DNA of 22,622 nucleotides, taken from NCBI GenBank assembly GCA_022571135.1, contig JACZYK010000010.1, positions 1 through 22,622 on the forward strand. The letters run 5' to 3'. A model generated the notes under the pieces. That model did not search any database. It saw nothing but the letters and a program-made list of their open reading frames with translations, and was not told the origin of the DNA. Both the position numbers and the translations under genes were made by a program. This document shows, one piece after another, positions 8,324-15,871 of the stretch. Numbering within the stretch: position 1 is the stretch's first letter; every line of letters begins with the position of its first letter. This DNA is from Bacteroidota bacterium (GTDB lineage Bacteria; Bacteroidota; Rhodothermia; Rhodothermales; UBA10348).

Positions 8324-9990
8324 CAGCCGTTAATCATGGGAAGATCGACGCCGCGCTCGTTCGCCGTTTCAATCGCGAGATCGTAGCCCGCGTCGGCGTG
8401 TCGCATGACCCCCGTTCCCGGATCTGCGGTAAGAACTCTTTCCAACCTTCTCTCCGCCATATCCGTGCCGTCCACGACGCAGACCATTCCGGAATGAATC
8501 GAGTAGCCAATACCCACGCCACCGCCGTGATGAATGGATACCCAGCTCGCGCCGCACGCCGTATTCAGCAATGCGTTCAGAAGCGGCCAGTCGGCGATGG
8601 CATCCGACCCGTCCGCCATCCCCTCCGTCTCCCGGTTTGGCGAGGCAACGGAGCCGCTGTCGAGGTGATCTCGGCCGAGAACGAGAGGTGCCTGAACGCG
8701 TCCCGTCTTAACGAGCCAGTTGAACTTCAGTCCCATCTCGGCCCGCTCTCCGTATTCGAGCCAGCAGATCCTCGCAGGCAGACCCTGAAAATGTACTTTT
8801 TCACGGGCGTTTTGCATCCAGCGTGCAAGCCCTTCCTTTTCCGGAAAAGTTTCCAGAACGGCGGCGTCGGTCACGGCAATGTCTTCCGGGCTCCCCGAAA
8901 GAGCCGCCCAGCGAAAGGGCCCCGACCCCCTGCAGAATAGTGGGCGGATGAATTCGGGCACGAAGCCGGGAATATCAAAAGCCTCTTTTATACCGCGGTG
9001 ATCTGCGACCTGCCCGCGGAGATTATTGCCGTAATCAAAGGTAACCGCGCCACGCTTCTTTAATTCTAGCATGGCCTCGATGTGAATGACCATCGAGTCC
9101 AGAACGGCCTCCTCATATCCCTGCGGATCGGACGTGCGGAAAGCCTCCGCTTCTGCGACGTCATATCCCGCGGGTATGTATCCGAGTCTCAGATCGTGGG
9201 CGGACGTCTGATCCGTCAGCACGTCGGGCGTGATGTTTCGGCGCACCAGTTCGGGAAGGACCTCAGCGATGTTACCGAGCAGGCCGACCGAGAGCGATTC
9301 GGAGCTGGCGCGTGCCTTGTCGAGCCGATCGAGCGCATCGTCCAGGTTCTCACTCATCACGTCGCAGAAGCCCGTATCTACTCGTCTTCGAATGCGCGCC
9401 GGGTCCACCTCGACGCCCAGAAACAGGCCGCCGTTCATTGTGGCAGCCAGAGGTTGTGCGCCGCCCATTCCACCGAGACCTGCGGTGACGACCAGGCGGC
9501 CGTCGAGCGACCCTCCAAAGTCGCGGCGTGCACATTCGGCAAACGTCTCGAACGTGCCCTGAAGGATTCCCTGCGTTCCGATGTAGATCCATGAACCGGC
9601 GGTCATCTGGCCGTACATCGTCAGGCCGAGAGCGTCGAGCCTTCTGAACTCGTCCCAGTTTCCCCAGTGCGGGACCAGGTGGGCATTTGCGATCAGAACG
9701 CGAGGCGCCTCCTCATGGGTTCGAAACACACCCACCGGTTTTCCGCTCTGGACGAGCAGCGTCTCATCGTTCTCGAGTCTTTTCAGCGTTTCGATGATGC
9801 GGTGGTAACTCTCCCAGTTTCGAGCCGCCTTTCCGCCGCCGCCGTAGACGATGAGTTCCTCCGGACGTTCGGCTACATCCGGGTCGAGATTGTTCATGAG
9901 CATGCGCATGGCGGCTTCCTGCTGCCACCCTTTGCAGCTCAGCGCTGTACCGTGAGGAGCCTTGATCGGTGCGTAGGTCGATACGCTCAT
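8323..9990 (-). CDS. hutU: Urocanate hydratase
   Basis: HutU converts urocanate to 4-imidazolone-5-propanoate using a tightly bound NAD as electrophile. The 555-aa length is typical. The N-terminus IKAPHGTALSCKGWQQEAA, the NAD-binding loop GLGGMGGAQP (171-180) and the PROSITE urocanase signature FQGLPARICW (401-410, with Cys409) are all intact. The start ATG at 9990 has GAAAGGA just upstream, a usable ribosome site with a short spacer. It is the first gene of the hut operon (U-H-I order) and is separated from yceH upstream by about 135 bases that hold a candidate promoter. No hutC-type repressor is in the window, so regulation is not visible. Confidence 0.97.
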   Translation of the reverse strand: MSVSTYAPIKAPHGTALSCKGWQQEAAMRMLMNNLDPDVAERPEELIVYGGGGKAARNWESYHRIIETLKRLENDETLLVQSGKPVGVFRTHEEAPRVLIANAHLVPHWGNWDEFRRLDALGLTMYGQMTAGSWIYIGTQGILQGTFETFAECARRDFGGSLDGRLVVTAGLGGMGGAQPLAATMNGGLFLGVEVDPARIRRRVDTGFCDVMSENLDDALDRLDKARASSESLSVGLLGNIAEVLPELVRRNITPDVLTDQTSAHDLRLGYIPAGYDVAEAEAFRTSDPQGYEEAVLDSMVIHIEAMLELKKRGAVTFDYGNNLRGQVADHRGIKEAFDIPGFVPEFIRPLFCRGSGPFRWAALSGSPEDIAVTDAAVLETFPEKEGLARWMQNAREKVHFQGLPARICWLEYGERAEMGLKFNWLVKTGRVQAPLVLGRDHLDSGSVASPNRETEGMADGSDAIADWPLLNALLNTACGASWVSIHHGGGVGIGYSIHSGMVCVVDGTDMAERRLERVLTADPGTGVMRHADAGYDLAIETANERGVDLPMING

Positions 9991-10071
9991 TTTTCCTTTC
10001 GAGTGGTGGATTCGGATCGGGGTCGAAGAGAGGTTTTTGGCATCCGTCTGAACCTGTTATTATCCGCCGAC

Positions 10072-10098
10072 CAAAATAACGCCGCTCCTCATGACAAA
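10072..10098 (-). promoter_or_regulatory. Candidate Bacteroidota-type promoter for hutUHI
   Basis: On the minus strand, TTTG (10098-10095) lies 16 bases ahead of TATTTTG (10078-10072). The Bacteroidota consensus is TTTG near -33 and TAnnTTTG near -7, so the second box is one base short. It sits in the 135-base gap upstream of hutU and leaves a leader of about 75 bases. Weak but the best candidate in the gap. Confidence 0.3.
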
Positions 10099-10125
10099 CT
10101 GCACTTGTTCCAGGACCGCAACCTC

Positions 10126-10749
10126 TTATTCAAATTGACGGCGGAACGCCTCGAAGTCCTCGCGTAGCCTTCGGAGCTCTAATCGCAGTTCCTCCAGCTC
10201 CGCGCCGGATGCGCTCTCGCCTACCGACGCCGATAGCAGCGCCGATTCGGTCACGGAACCGGAAAGCAGATGTGCGAAGCGAACTTCCTTCTGGCCCGGC
10301 ATACGCCCCAGATGCACGACCAATGGCTCACCTCGACTACAGAGCCTCTCGAGCGTCTCGATCGTTTCCGCCATGTCATCGAATGCATACATTCTGCCCG
10401 TCCGGCTGCGTACTTCCCCAATCGTTTGCGGCCCTCTGAGCATCAGGCAGGCCAGGCCGGCACACTCGGCAGCCGTCAGAGAAAACGCCTCTGAAAGCGC
10501 ATGCCGGTATTTCACCGCACGGCTTCCCGCTCCCGTTACATGGCCGGCCAGGCGCCGTTGCTGCAGTTCATCGAGCGCTTCCATCACATCTATCTCAGCG
10601 TACGTCACGACGGGACTTCTGTTCGACTTCTGATTGCAGGCATTCCGTAGCGCATTGAGCGTCATCGGATAATACTCCGGCGTACTCATCTCTTTTTCCA
10701 CGAGCGCGCCAAGCACGCGTACAGCTTCCTTCGATAGTGGCGTTTCCAT
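10126..10749 (-). CDS. YceH-family (DUF480) protein
   Basis: The 207-aa product matches the YceH/UPF0502 family: the N-terminal METPLSKEAVRVLGALVEKE and YYPMTLNALRNACNQKSNR segment and the tail of the second winged helix (LMLRGPQTIGEVRSRTGRMYAF) are characteristic. The family is two winged-helix domains followed by a coiled-coil tail; here residues 175-207 are Glu/Leu/Arg-rich (LEELRLELRRLREDFEAFRR) and should form that coil. The molecular function of the family is not established; DNA binding is assumed from the fold. It starts 36 bases after the stop of the dipeptidase remnant and ends 135 bases before hutU, so it could be transcribed from ald or independently. Confidence 0.92.
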   Translation of the reverse strand: METPLSKEAVRVLGALVEKEMSTPEYYPMTLNALRNACNQKSNRSPVVTYAEIDVMEALDELQQRRLAGHVTGAGSRAVKYRHALSEAFSLTAAECAGLACLMLRGPQTIGEVRSRTGRMYAFDDMAETIETLERLCSRGEPLVVHLGRMPGQKEVRFAHLLSGSVTESALLSASVGESASGAELEELRLELRRLREDFEAFRRQFE

Positions 10750-10785
10750 GGCGTTGATTTTCCGTCCGTCAGGACCTGTGCTGAA

Positions 10786-11100
10786 TCATAGAAGAAATGA
10801 AAGATTCGTTCCAGGCTCAAATTCTTGTGCGTTTTCTCCCGCTCTGAATAGCCGCATCGCCCGGCGGCCACAGGGAACCAGCCGCTTCCCCTCCCTGTGC
10901 ATCCATGAACCCTCCCTCAGTCCGGCCACGGGCATCTCCTCATAGGCATCGTACGAGAACCGGACCGCAGCGAACGGCAGGAAAGCGATCGTCTTTACTT
11001 CTGCGCCCAGAAAATCGCCGATGGCCGGGAGCGCATGCTCCAGGTAACCGGATCCCGTAGTTCGGGAGTTACTCAGAAAAAGGAGGCGAGCCCCGTCCAT
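10786..11100 (-). pseudogene. Dipeptidase E (peptidase S51) with in-frame loss of its catalytic middle
   Basis: The 104-residue reading frame joins two recognisable ends of PepE. Residues 1-56 (ARLLFLSNS, GYLEHALPAI, FLPFAAVRFSYDAYEE) match the family's N-terminus. Residues 57-104 (VAGLREGSWM, AMRLFRAGEN, FEPGTNLSFLL) match its last strand region and C-terminus. About 120-130 residues that normally lie between, including the Ser-His-Asp triad and the GGGNT loop, are absent, yet frame, start and stop are kept. PepE normally cleaves Asp-Xaa dipeptides in the cytoplasm; this product cannot. The ATG at 11100 is chosen because MDGARLLFLSNS is the family start; an upstream in-frame extension overlaps ald. 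It follows ald by 26 bases, with a repeat copy in between. It is either a decaying gene, a regulatory remnant or an assembly collapse. Confidence 0.75.
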
Positions 11101-11114
11101 GGACACGTAGGATT

Positions 11115-11129
11115 CGTTAACAGGCCCTA
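11115..11129 (-). repeat. Copy A of the TAGGGCCTGTTAACG repeat
   Basis: The 15 bases read TAGGGCCTGTTAACG on the minus strand and are identical to the two copies at 13250-13308. The leading TAG is the stop codon of ald, so the repeat reaches into the coding end. No inverted partner is present here. The copy lies directly before the deleted dipeptidase gene. Confidence 0.8.
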
Positions 11130-12347
11130 GATGCCGGAAGCGAGGAGCAATTCGATGTCGCGGTGAGGCATACCGAACATGGTTGCCAGACTCTTTTTCG
11201 TCAGATGGCGGCGGTACACATAGGTGCCGTTCCGAAGACCGACGTCCGTCCATAGAGCTTCGTTGATCGACCCCATGTCACCGATCTTGATCAGGTATGG
11301 AACCAGCACATTCGTCAGCGCCCACGTCGCGGTACGCGCCGCATTGGAAGGCATATTGGAAATGCAATAGTGGATAACTCCGTACTTCTTGAACACCGGA
11401 TTAGCGTGCGTGGTTAGATGGCTGGTTTCTATACAACCTCCCTGATCGATCACGGCGTCGACGATCACCGAGCCTTCGCTCATTCCGGCGACCATGTCTT
11501 CGGTGACTATGACCGGCGAACGATAGCCCGCCGTCATCATGGCGCCGATAACTACGTCTGCGGTCGAGACCGCATGCCGGATATACTGATCCGTCGCCAT
11601 CGCCGTCGTGATTCCCCGATCCAGATAGTGCTCCATCGCCCGGAGTGCGCCCAACTCGTTATCCAGGACAATTACGTGTGCTCCAAATCCGAGAGCCGTT
11701 CGAGCCGCCCACTCTCCGACCACGCCGGCTCCCAGGATAACCACGTTCGACGGCGGAACACCTGATATGCCTCCGAGCATCACGCCCTTGCCACCCTCGG
11801 CGCTTTCCAGATAGCGAGCAGCGATCTGAACCGACATGACACCCATGATTTCGTGCATCATCCGAACGATGGGTAGTGTGCCATCCGAGTCCTGTATGAA
11901 CTCGAAACCGATACCGGTAATTCCGAGATCCATGAGCCGCTGCAGAAAAGCTGGAGACGTGCCTCCGAGATGTAACGCCGAGATCAGCATCTGCTTCTCC
12001 TGCAGAAGTTTCATCTCGTCATCACGGGGTGGCCCGACCTTGACGATGAGCTCGCAGCCGGAATAAAGGTCGGCAGCACTGGGAGCGATTTCCGCGCCGA
12101 CATCCGAATATTCCTTATCTGTAAAATGAGCCAATTCGCCTGCTCCGGCACCCACGAAAACCTGGTGTCCGTTCGAAACCAGGGTGCTTACACCGCTCGG
12201 AGCAAGTGCGACGCGGCACTCATCATTCGAAATCTCGTTGGGAATTCCAATCCGGAGCGAACGGTGTTTCTCGCTGACCTTCGCATGCCTCTCTTTGGTC
12301 AGTAGACCGTGCTCGATCCCGAGACCCTGTAGCGAGGGTACTTCCAT
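11127..12347 (-). CDS. ald: Alanine dehydrogenase
   Basis: Ald catalyses NAD-dependent oxidative deamination of L-alanine to pyruvate and ammonia, or the reverse. The 406-aa sequence starts with about 30 extra residues, common in Bacteroidota, before IGIPNEISNDECRVAL. R45, K103 and H126 (in LHLGGT) fit the known pyruvate-binding and catalytic positions; GAGVVG at 206-211 with D229 is the NAD-binding motif, and SNMPSNAARTAT near 330 is a family signature. The ATG at 12347 has GGAG seven bases upstream. The stop TAG is the first three bases of repeat copy A. It follows the RNA methyltransferase gene after an AT-rich 80-base gap that probably holds its promoter. Cytoplasmic. Confidence 0.96.
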   Translation of the reverse strand: MEVPSLQGLGIEHGLLTKERHAKVSEKHRSLRIGIPNEISNDECRVALAPSGVSTLVSNGHQVFVGAGAGELAHFTDKEYSDVGAEIAPSAADLYSGCELIVKVGPPRDDEMKLLQEKQMLISALHLGGTSPAFLQRLMDLGITGIGFEFIQDSDGTLPIVRMMHEIMGVMSVQIAARYLESAEGGKGVMLGGISGVPPSNVVILGAGVVGEWAARTALGFGAHVIVLDNELGALRAMEHYLDRGITTAMATDQYIRHAVSTADVVIGAMMTAGYRSPVIVTEDMVAGMSEGSVIVDAVIDQGGCIETSHLTTHANPVFKKYGVIHYCISNMPSNAARTATWALTNVLVPYLIKIGDMGSINEALWTDVGLRNGTYVYRRHLTKKSLATMFGMPHRDIELLLASGI

Positions 12348-12427
12348 ACAGCGTCTCCGATTCGGTACAGTTTGACGTTAAATCAGGAAAATATACGACT
12401 TAGAAACAATAAATCGTGCTTTCGTGC

Positions 12428-13213
12428 TCACCGGAGCCCACGTACCCATGCCGAGATAATCACACCTCCGGCTACGGCGGCATTTAGAGATTGCGTCGCA
12501 CGCCGCACGCCCGGTATGCAAACCGACGAGTCGATCGCTCCTCGAACGGCTTCCGAGAGACCGTGAGCCTCGCTCCCGATCACCATCGCAGAGGGATGAG
12601 CCGGTGTCCAATCATATACGGACTCCCCGCTCAGGTCCGCGGCATAGATTCTGGCGTCCAGTTCCCGATAAGACGAAATCCAGGACGAGAGACTTTCGGA
12701 GGTCGCCAGGTCGACATCCCAGATTCCACCCATACTGGCCCTGACCACTTTCGGATTAAAAAAGTCTGCGGTTTCCGGCCCGGAGAGCACGGCCTCGACG
12801 CCGAACCAGGCTGCCGTACGGACGAGAGTCCCGACGTTCCCCGGATCCTGAATGCCGTCCAGGATCAGAACCGATTTTCGGAACAGCATGTCCTCCGGCG
12901 AAACCCTTTTCCTGCGCGCGACGAGAAGGAGGCCCTGGGATACACTGACATTCGAGATTCTCGATAGCTCTCGATTAGAGATACTCAAAACCTGCGCACC
13001 CGCTCGCGCGGCTTCGTCGCCAATGGACGAATCGACGGCGGACGGGGCTATCAGGAGCTCCAGCACATCGGCTCGAGCCGTCAGCGCGGCGCGTACCGAG
13101 CGCGCTCCTTCGACGAGAAAAGCGTCGTGACGATCCCTGTACTTCGACTCCTTCAGGGACGTTATTTCTTTTCGCCTCTTCTCCGAAACCTTCTTCTCAG
13201 GGTATCTGCTCAT
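12428..13213 (-). CDS. SpoU/TrmH-family RNA 2'-O-methyltransferase
   Basis: The 261-aa product has an N-terminal substrate-binding domain (about 10-100, with FLVEGARSVRAAL) and a SPOUT methyltransferase domain. The three SpoU motifs are present: DGIQDPGNVGTLVRTA (119-134), MVIGSEAHGLSE (about 209-220) and QSLNAAVAGGVI (about 241-252), which form the knot that binds S-adenosylmethionine. It should methylate a ribose in rRNA or tRNA; the layout is closest to RlmB/TsnR-like enzymes acting on 23S rRNA, but the target cannot be read from sequence. The Lys/Arg-rich N-terminus fits RNA binding. It is the most upstream gene of the minus-strand run and begins 37 bases from repeat copy B. Confidence 0.92.
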   Translation of the reverse strand: MSRYPEKKVSEKRRKEITSLKESKYRDRHDAFLVEGARSVRAALTARADVLELLIAPSAVDSSIGDEAARAGAQVLSISNRELSRISNVSVSQGLLLVARRKRVSPEDMLFRKSVLILDGIQDPGNVGTLVRTAAWFGVEAVLSGPETADFFNPKVVRASMGGIWDVDLATSESLSSWISSYRELDARIYAADLSGESVYDWTPAHPSAMVIGSEAHGLSEAVRGAIDSSVCIPGVRRATQSLNAAVAGGVIISAWVRGLR

Positions 13214-13519
13214 AAAGCACTTCTCGGGACATCCGCGATGTCGGTAAATTAGGGCCTGTTAACGCCGCCTGAAACCGTCCTGCCGGTGGCTAGCGTTAAC
13301 AGGCCCTAGCCAAACCGATCCTGGAACCCGCAAAATACTTCCCTGGTCGCAGAATCGTAGTCATTACCACAAGTTTCGGCCGCGCACGGAGATGCTTGCC
13401 CCGGGGTCACTGACCGAATCCACAAAGATGGAATCAAACCGCCCAGACCATTGACGAAGTAGGACTCCCTTCGGATCTTGCCGGGGCTCGTAATCCGTAT
13501 TCCCTGAGTGTATTCATCG
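13214..13519. other. 306-base gap between divergent genes, holding an inverted repeat
   Basis: The gap separates the methyltransferase (minus) from the exported protein (plus). It contains the inverted repeat 13250-13308. The rest (13309-13519) has an open minus-strand frame that ends in the TAG of repeat copy C at 13306 and would begin inside the next gene; I could not recognise the peptide and do not call it a gene. Promoters for both flanking genes must lie here, but no clear boxes were found. Confidence 0.6.
13250..13308. repeat. Inverted pair (copies B and C) of the TAGGGCCTGTTAACG repeat
   Basis: The left arm at 13250-13265 reads TAGGGCCTGTTAACGC and the right arm at 13293-13308 is its exact reverse complement, with 27 bases between. 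RNA or single-stranded DNA from here could fold into a 16-bp hairpin. No U-run follows on either side, so it is not a classic terminator. The same core recurs at 11115-11129, which points to a dispersed palindromic repeat rather than a local hairpin. Confidence 0.88.
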
Positions 13520-14122
13520 ATGCCGAGGATACTGGTACTTATTCTGGTGATCATACTTGCGCTGCTCTGGACTGCGCGGCCGGCGCAAGCTCAGCCTACG
13601 CACGTCCAGCAACTCCAGGAGCTGGGTATTCGGTGTCTGGGAAATGTACCCGGAAACCTCGACAGCTTTCGTCTGGACGGCGACGAATCCGCGCCCTACC
13701 TGCCATCCGCCCTTTTTTCGTATTGGAGTGACAACGACAGGCAGGTCTTCGATAACGATACGTTGCGAACCGATGTCCGACTGCCCGTCCTGTTCTACCG
13801 GCTCGAAAACGTGGGCATCGAACTGAAGCGCGTAAAATCAGGTGGACTTCTGCGCACGGCCAGCCTGGGCGTGAGATATCGTCTGTCCGGACCCGGCGGA
13901 CAGATTCTTGCCGACAATCAATGTTCCGATTCACTCACCGATACGCTGTCGGTCGAGAGAGCACGCGCATATGCGGATCCTCGATATTCCGAAACGAACA
14001 TCGAACCGCCTCAGGGAGGATGGTTCCGAAGTGTCCTCGAACCGGCCGTCATCGCCGGAGCGGCGGCTATCGGAGCGTATCTGTTTTTCAATCTGAGGAG
14101 CCGGCGGACCAACGACAGATGA
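13520..14122 (+). CDS. Exported protein with C-terminal membrane anchor, function unknown
   Basis: I do not recognise a family in this 200-aa protein. It starts with a signal peptide (MPRILVLILVIILALLWTA, cleavage near AQA-Q, residue 24) and has a hydrophobic segment near the end (about 170-190, VIAGAAAIGAYLFF) followed by a positive tail RSRRTNDR, which suggests a single C-terminal anchor with the body in the periplasm. The middle has paired aromatic strands (FYRLENVGIELKRV, GVRYRLSGPGG) and looks beta-rich. The ATG at 13520 is preferred over the GTG at 13508 because it begins the signal peptide. Its stop overlaps the ATG of the next gene in ATGA, so the two are translationally coupled and may work together in the envelope. 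Confidence 0.8.
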   Translation: MPRILVLILVIILALLWTARPAQAQPTHVQQLQELGIRCLGNVPGNLDSFRLDGDESAPYLPSALFSYWSDNDRQVFDNDTLRTDVRLPVLFYRLENVGIELKRVKSGGLLRTASLGVRYRLSGPGGQILADNQCSDSLTDTLSVERARAYADPRYSETNIEPPQGGWFRSVLEPAVIAGAAAIGAYLFFNLRSRRTNDR

Positions 14123-15870
14123 GCCATACCCGCGAGAGCCAAGCACTCCTTTCCACCTACTGGTGCCGGACCGCCTCGCTCGGGGCGGACAGAAAGCGAT
14201 GGACGACTCTCGCAGCGGCCTGTCGACGATTCGCGGTTCTTCTCCTCTTACTCTCCGGGTGTGCGGTCCCTATCCCACCCAGGGGTGGTCCCGTCGACGA
14301 AGATCCTCCGACCCTTGTTCGGTCCGAACCGGGCGATGGAGAAGTCAACGTCTCCACAGACAGGATAACTTTCCGATTTGACGAAGATCTCGACGAGCGA
14401 TCTGTCGCACAGGCCGTCTCCATCACTCCGGAATTCGAAGTCGCGCCCACAATTAACGCCGGTGGCGATCGCATCGAGATTGTGTTTCCGGAAGCACTCC
14501 GTCCAAACACCACCTATATCGTCTCTCTGGATAACCGGTTGAGGGATGCGCATGGTGTCGCCCTGAAGCAGCCCGTTACAGTCGCGTTCGGAACCGGTCC
14601 GTCACTGAACGAAGGTCGTATCCTTGGAGCCGTCGTGGACGAGGCCCGGGGGCAGGGCGTGGGCGGCGTTGATGTGTTCGCCTACGCCGTTTCAGATTCG
14701 TTGACTCACGATCCTCATACCGATGCACCGGACTACCGAACGCAATCCGATGATCAGGGACGCTTCAGGTTTCGGTATCTTCGGGAACAGCCTTACTTCG
14801 TGCTGGCGGTCCGGGACCTGAACGGAAATAAAAGGCTGGACGAGTCAGAACCCAGGGGCATTCCGGCGTTTCCGTCTGTGACTGCAGATTCCACCTCTTC
14901 GGAAATCGAAACGCCATGGGTGCTGTCTTTTCAGGACGTCGACCCCCCGGTGATCCGTCGCGTCCGGGCCCTTTCGAGTGGCGAACTGGAAGTGCGATTC
15001 TCGGAATCGATCGAACTGAGAGACACGACGACCACGGACTGGATACTGAGAGATTCCCTTTCGGGAACCCGGAAACGCATAGTGGGCGTGTACGCCGGTG
15101 AGGATCCGAGAGACATCGTCCTGAGAATCGATTCGCTCGCGATCCAAACGCACGCCCTCTCGGGTACTGGAGCTGTTTCGGATTCTACAGGCAACGCAAT
15201 GCTCACCGACACGCTTTATTTCATGCCTTCGCAGCGGGCATTTGAGCGCATTTTATCATTCGAAGAATTTCTCCCGGACACACTGACGTCAGATCTATCA
15301 AACCAGTATCGGATATGGCCTGGCGTGGATGCGGGAATCCGGTTTTCTTCTCCTCCCGCCGACGAATGGGACACCAGGGTGGCCCTGGTTGACACCAGTG
15401 GCAATCCTGTCTCCGCGAGGCCGTTTACCAGGGACGGCGTGCGGATCTACCTGAGAGATCTCTCCATCCACAATCCGTTCGATGTCTCCGTTTCCGAAGC
15501 TGACACGACTTATATCCGGAGGTTTGTTCGGGCCTCTGCCGCGGTTCTTGGAGAACTGAGTGGAGTCGTCACGTTTGAGCCGAGCGGCATACCTCTCGTA
15601 GTCGAGCTCATTCGAGACGACGGACAGAATGGCTCGGTGAGATCTGTCAGCGCAAAAGAGGACGGGGCTTTCCGGTTCAGCGAACTACCGGGAGGATCCC
15701 GTTATCGACTCAGATACTATGCCGACGTCGACGGAAACCACAGGTGGGACGCGGGAAACGTTCTTCCCCACCGGCCCCCGGAGCCGATCGGATGGATGGT
15801 CGTTGAAGAACCCGTACGCGCCCGGTGGGAAACCGTCGTTCCCGACACGCTCACAATCAAAGGATATTGA
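14119..15870 (+). CDS. Ig-like (SbsA/Big_5) domain lipoprotein
   Basis: The 583-aa product carries a signal peptide ending in lipobox LSGC with Cys48, then the hallmark of a Bacteroidota lipoprotein family: PPRGGPVDEDPPTLVRSEPG followed by an SbsA-type Ig-like domain (about 58-160). A second beta domain (about 165-270) resembles carboxypeptidase-regulatory or CnaB folds and ends in DLNGNKRLDESEP; a similar domain at the C-terminus ends in DVDGNHRWDAG. These two loops look like calcium sites. It is probably anchored in the outer membrane; the function of the family is not known. The start is the ATG in the ATGA overlap with the upstream gene, although it leaves an unusually long 38-residue stretch before the hydrophobic core. 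The next gene follows after one base. Confidence 0.85.
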   Translation: MSHTRESQALLSTYWCRTASLGADRKRWTTLAAACRRFAVLLLLLSGCAVPIPPRGGPVDEDPPTLVRSEPGDGEVNVSTDRITFRFDEDLDERSVAQAVSITPEFEVAPTINAGGDRIEIVFPEALRPNTTYIVSLDNRLRDAHGVALKQPVTVAFGTGPSLNEGRILGAVVDEARGQGVGGVDVFAYAVSDSLTHDPHTDAPDYRTQSDDQGRFRFRYLREQPYFVLAVRDLNGNKRLDESEPRGIPAFPSVTADSTSSEIETPWVLSFQDVDPPVIRRVRALSSGELEVRFSESIELRDTTTTDWILRDSLSGTRKRIVGVYAGEDPRDIVLRIDSLAIQTHALSGTGAVSDSTGNAMLTDTLYFMPSQRAFERILSFEEFLPDTLTSDLSNQYRIWPGVDAGIRFSSPPADEWDTRVALVDTSGNPVSARPFTRDGVRIYLRDLSIHNPFDVSVSEADTTYIRRFVRASAAVLGELSGVVTFEPSGIPLVVELIRDDGQNGSVRSVSAKEDGAFRFSELPGGSRYRLRYYADVDGNHRWDAGNVLPHRPPEPIGWMVVEEPVRARWETVVPDTLTIKGY

Positions 15871-15871
15871 C

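Noticed and set aside
7978..8940. Open frame of 320 codons on the + strand
   Set aside because: Antisense to hutH and hutU, which are certain; composition is that of a shadow frame.
13306..13554. Open minus-strand frame of 82 codons between the inverted repeat and the exported-protein gene
   Set aside because: It overlaps the signal-peptide region of the + strand gene, has no recognisable motif or ribosome site, and its end is set by the TAG in the repeat. Not called as a gene, though a remnant cannot be excluded.
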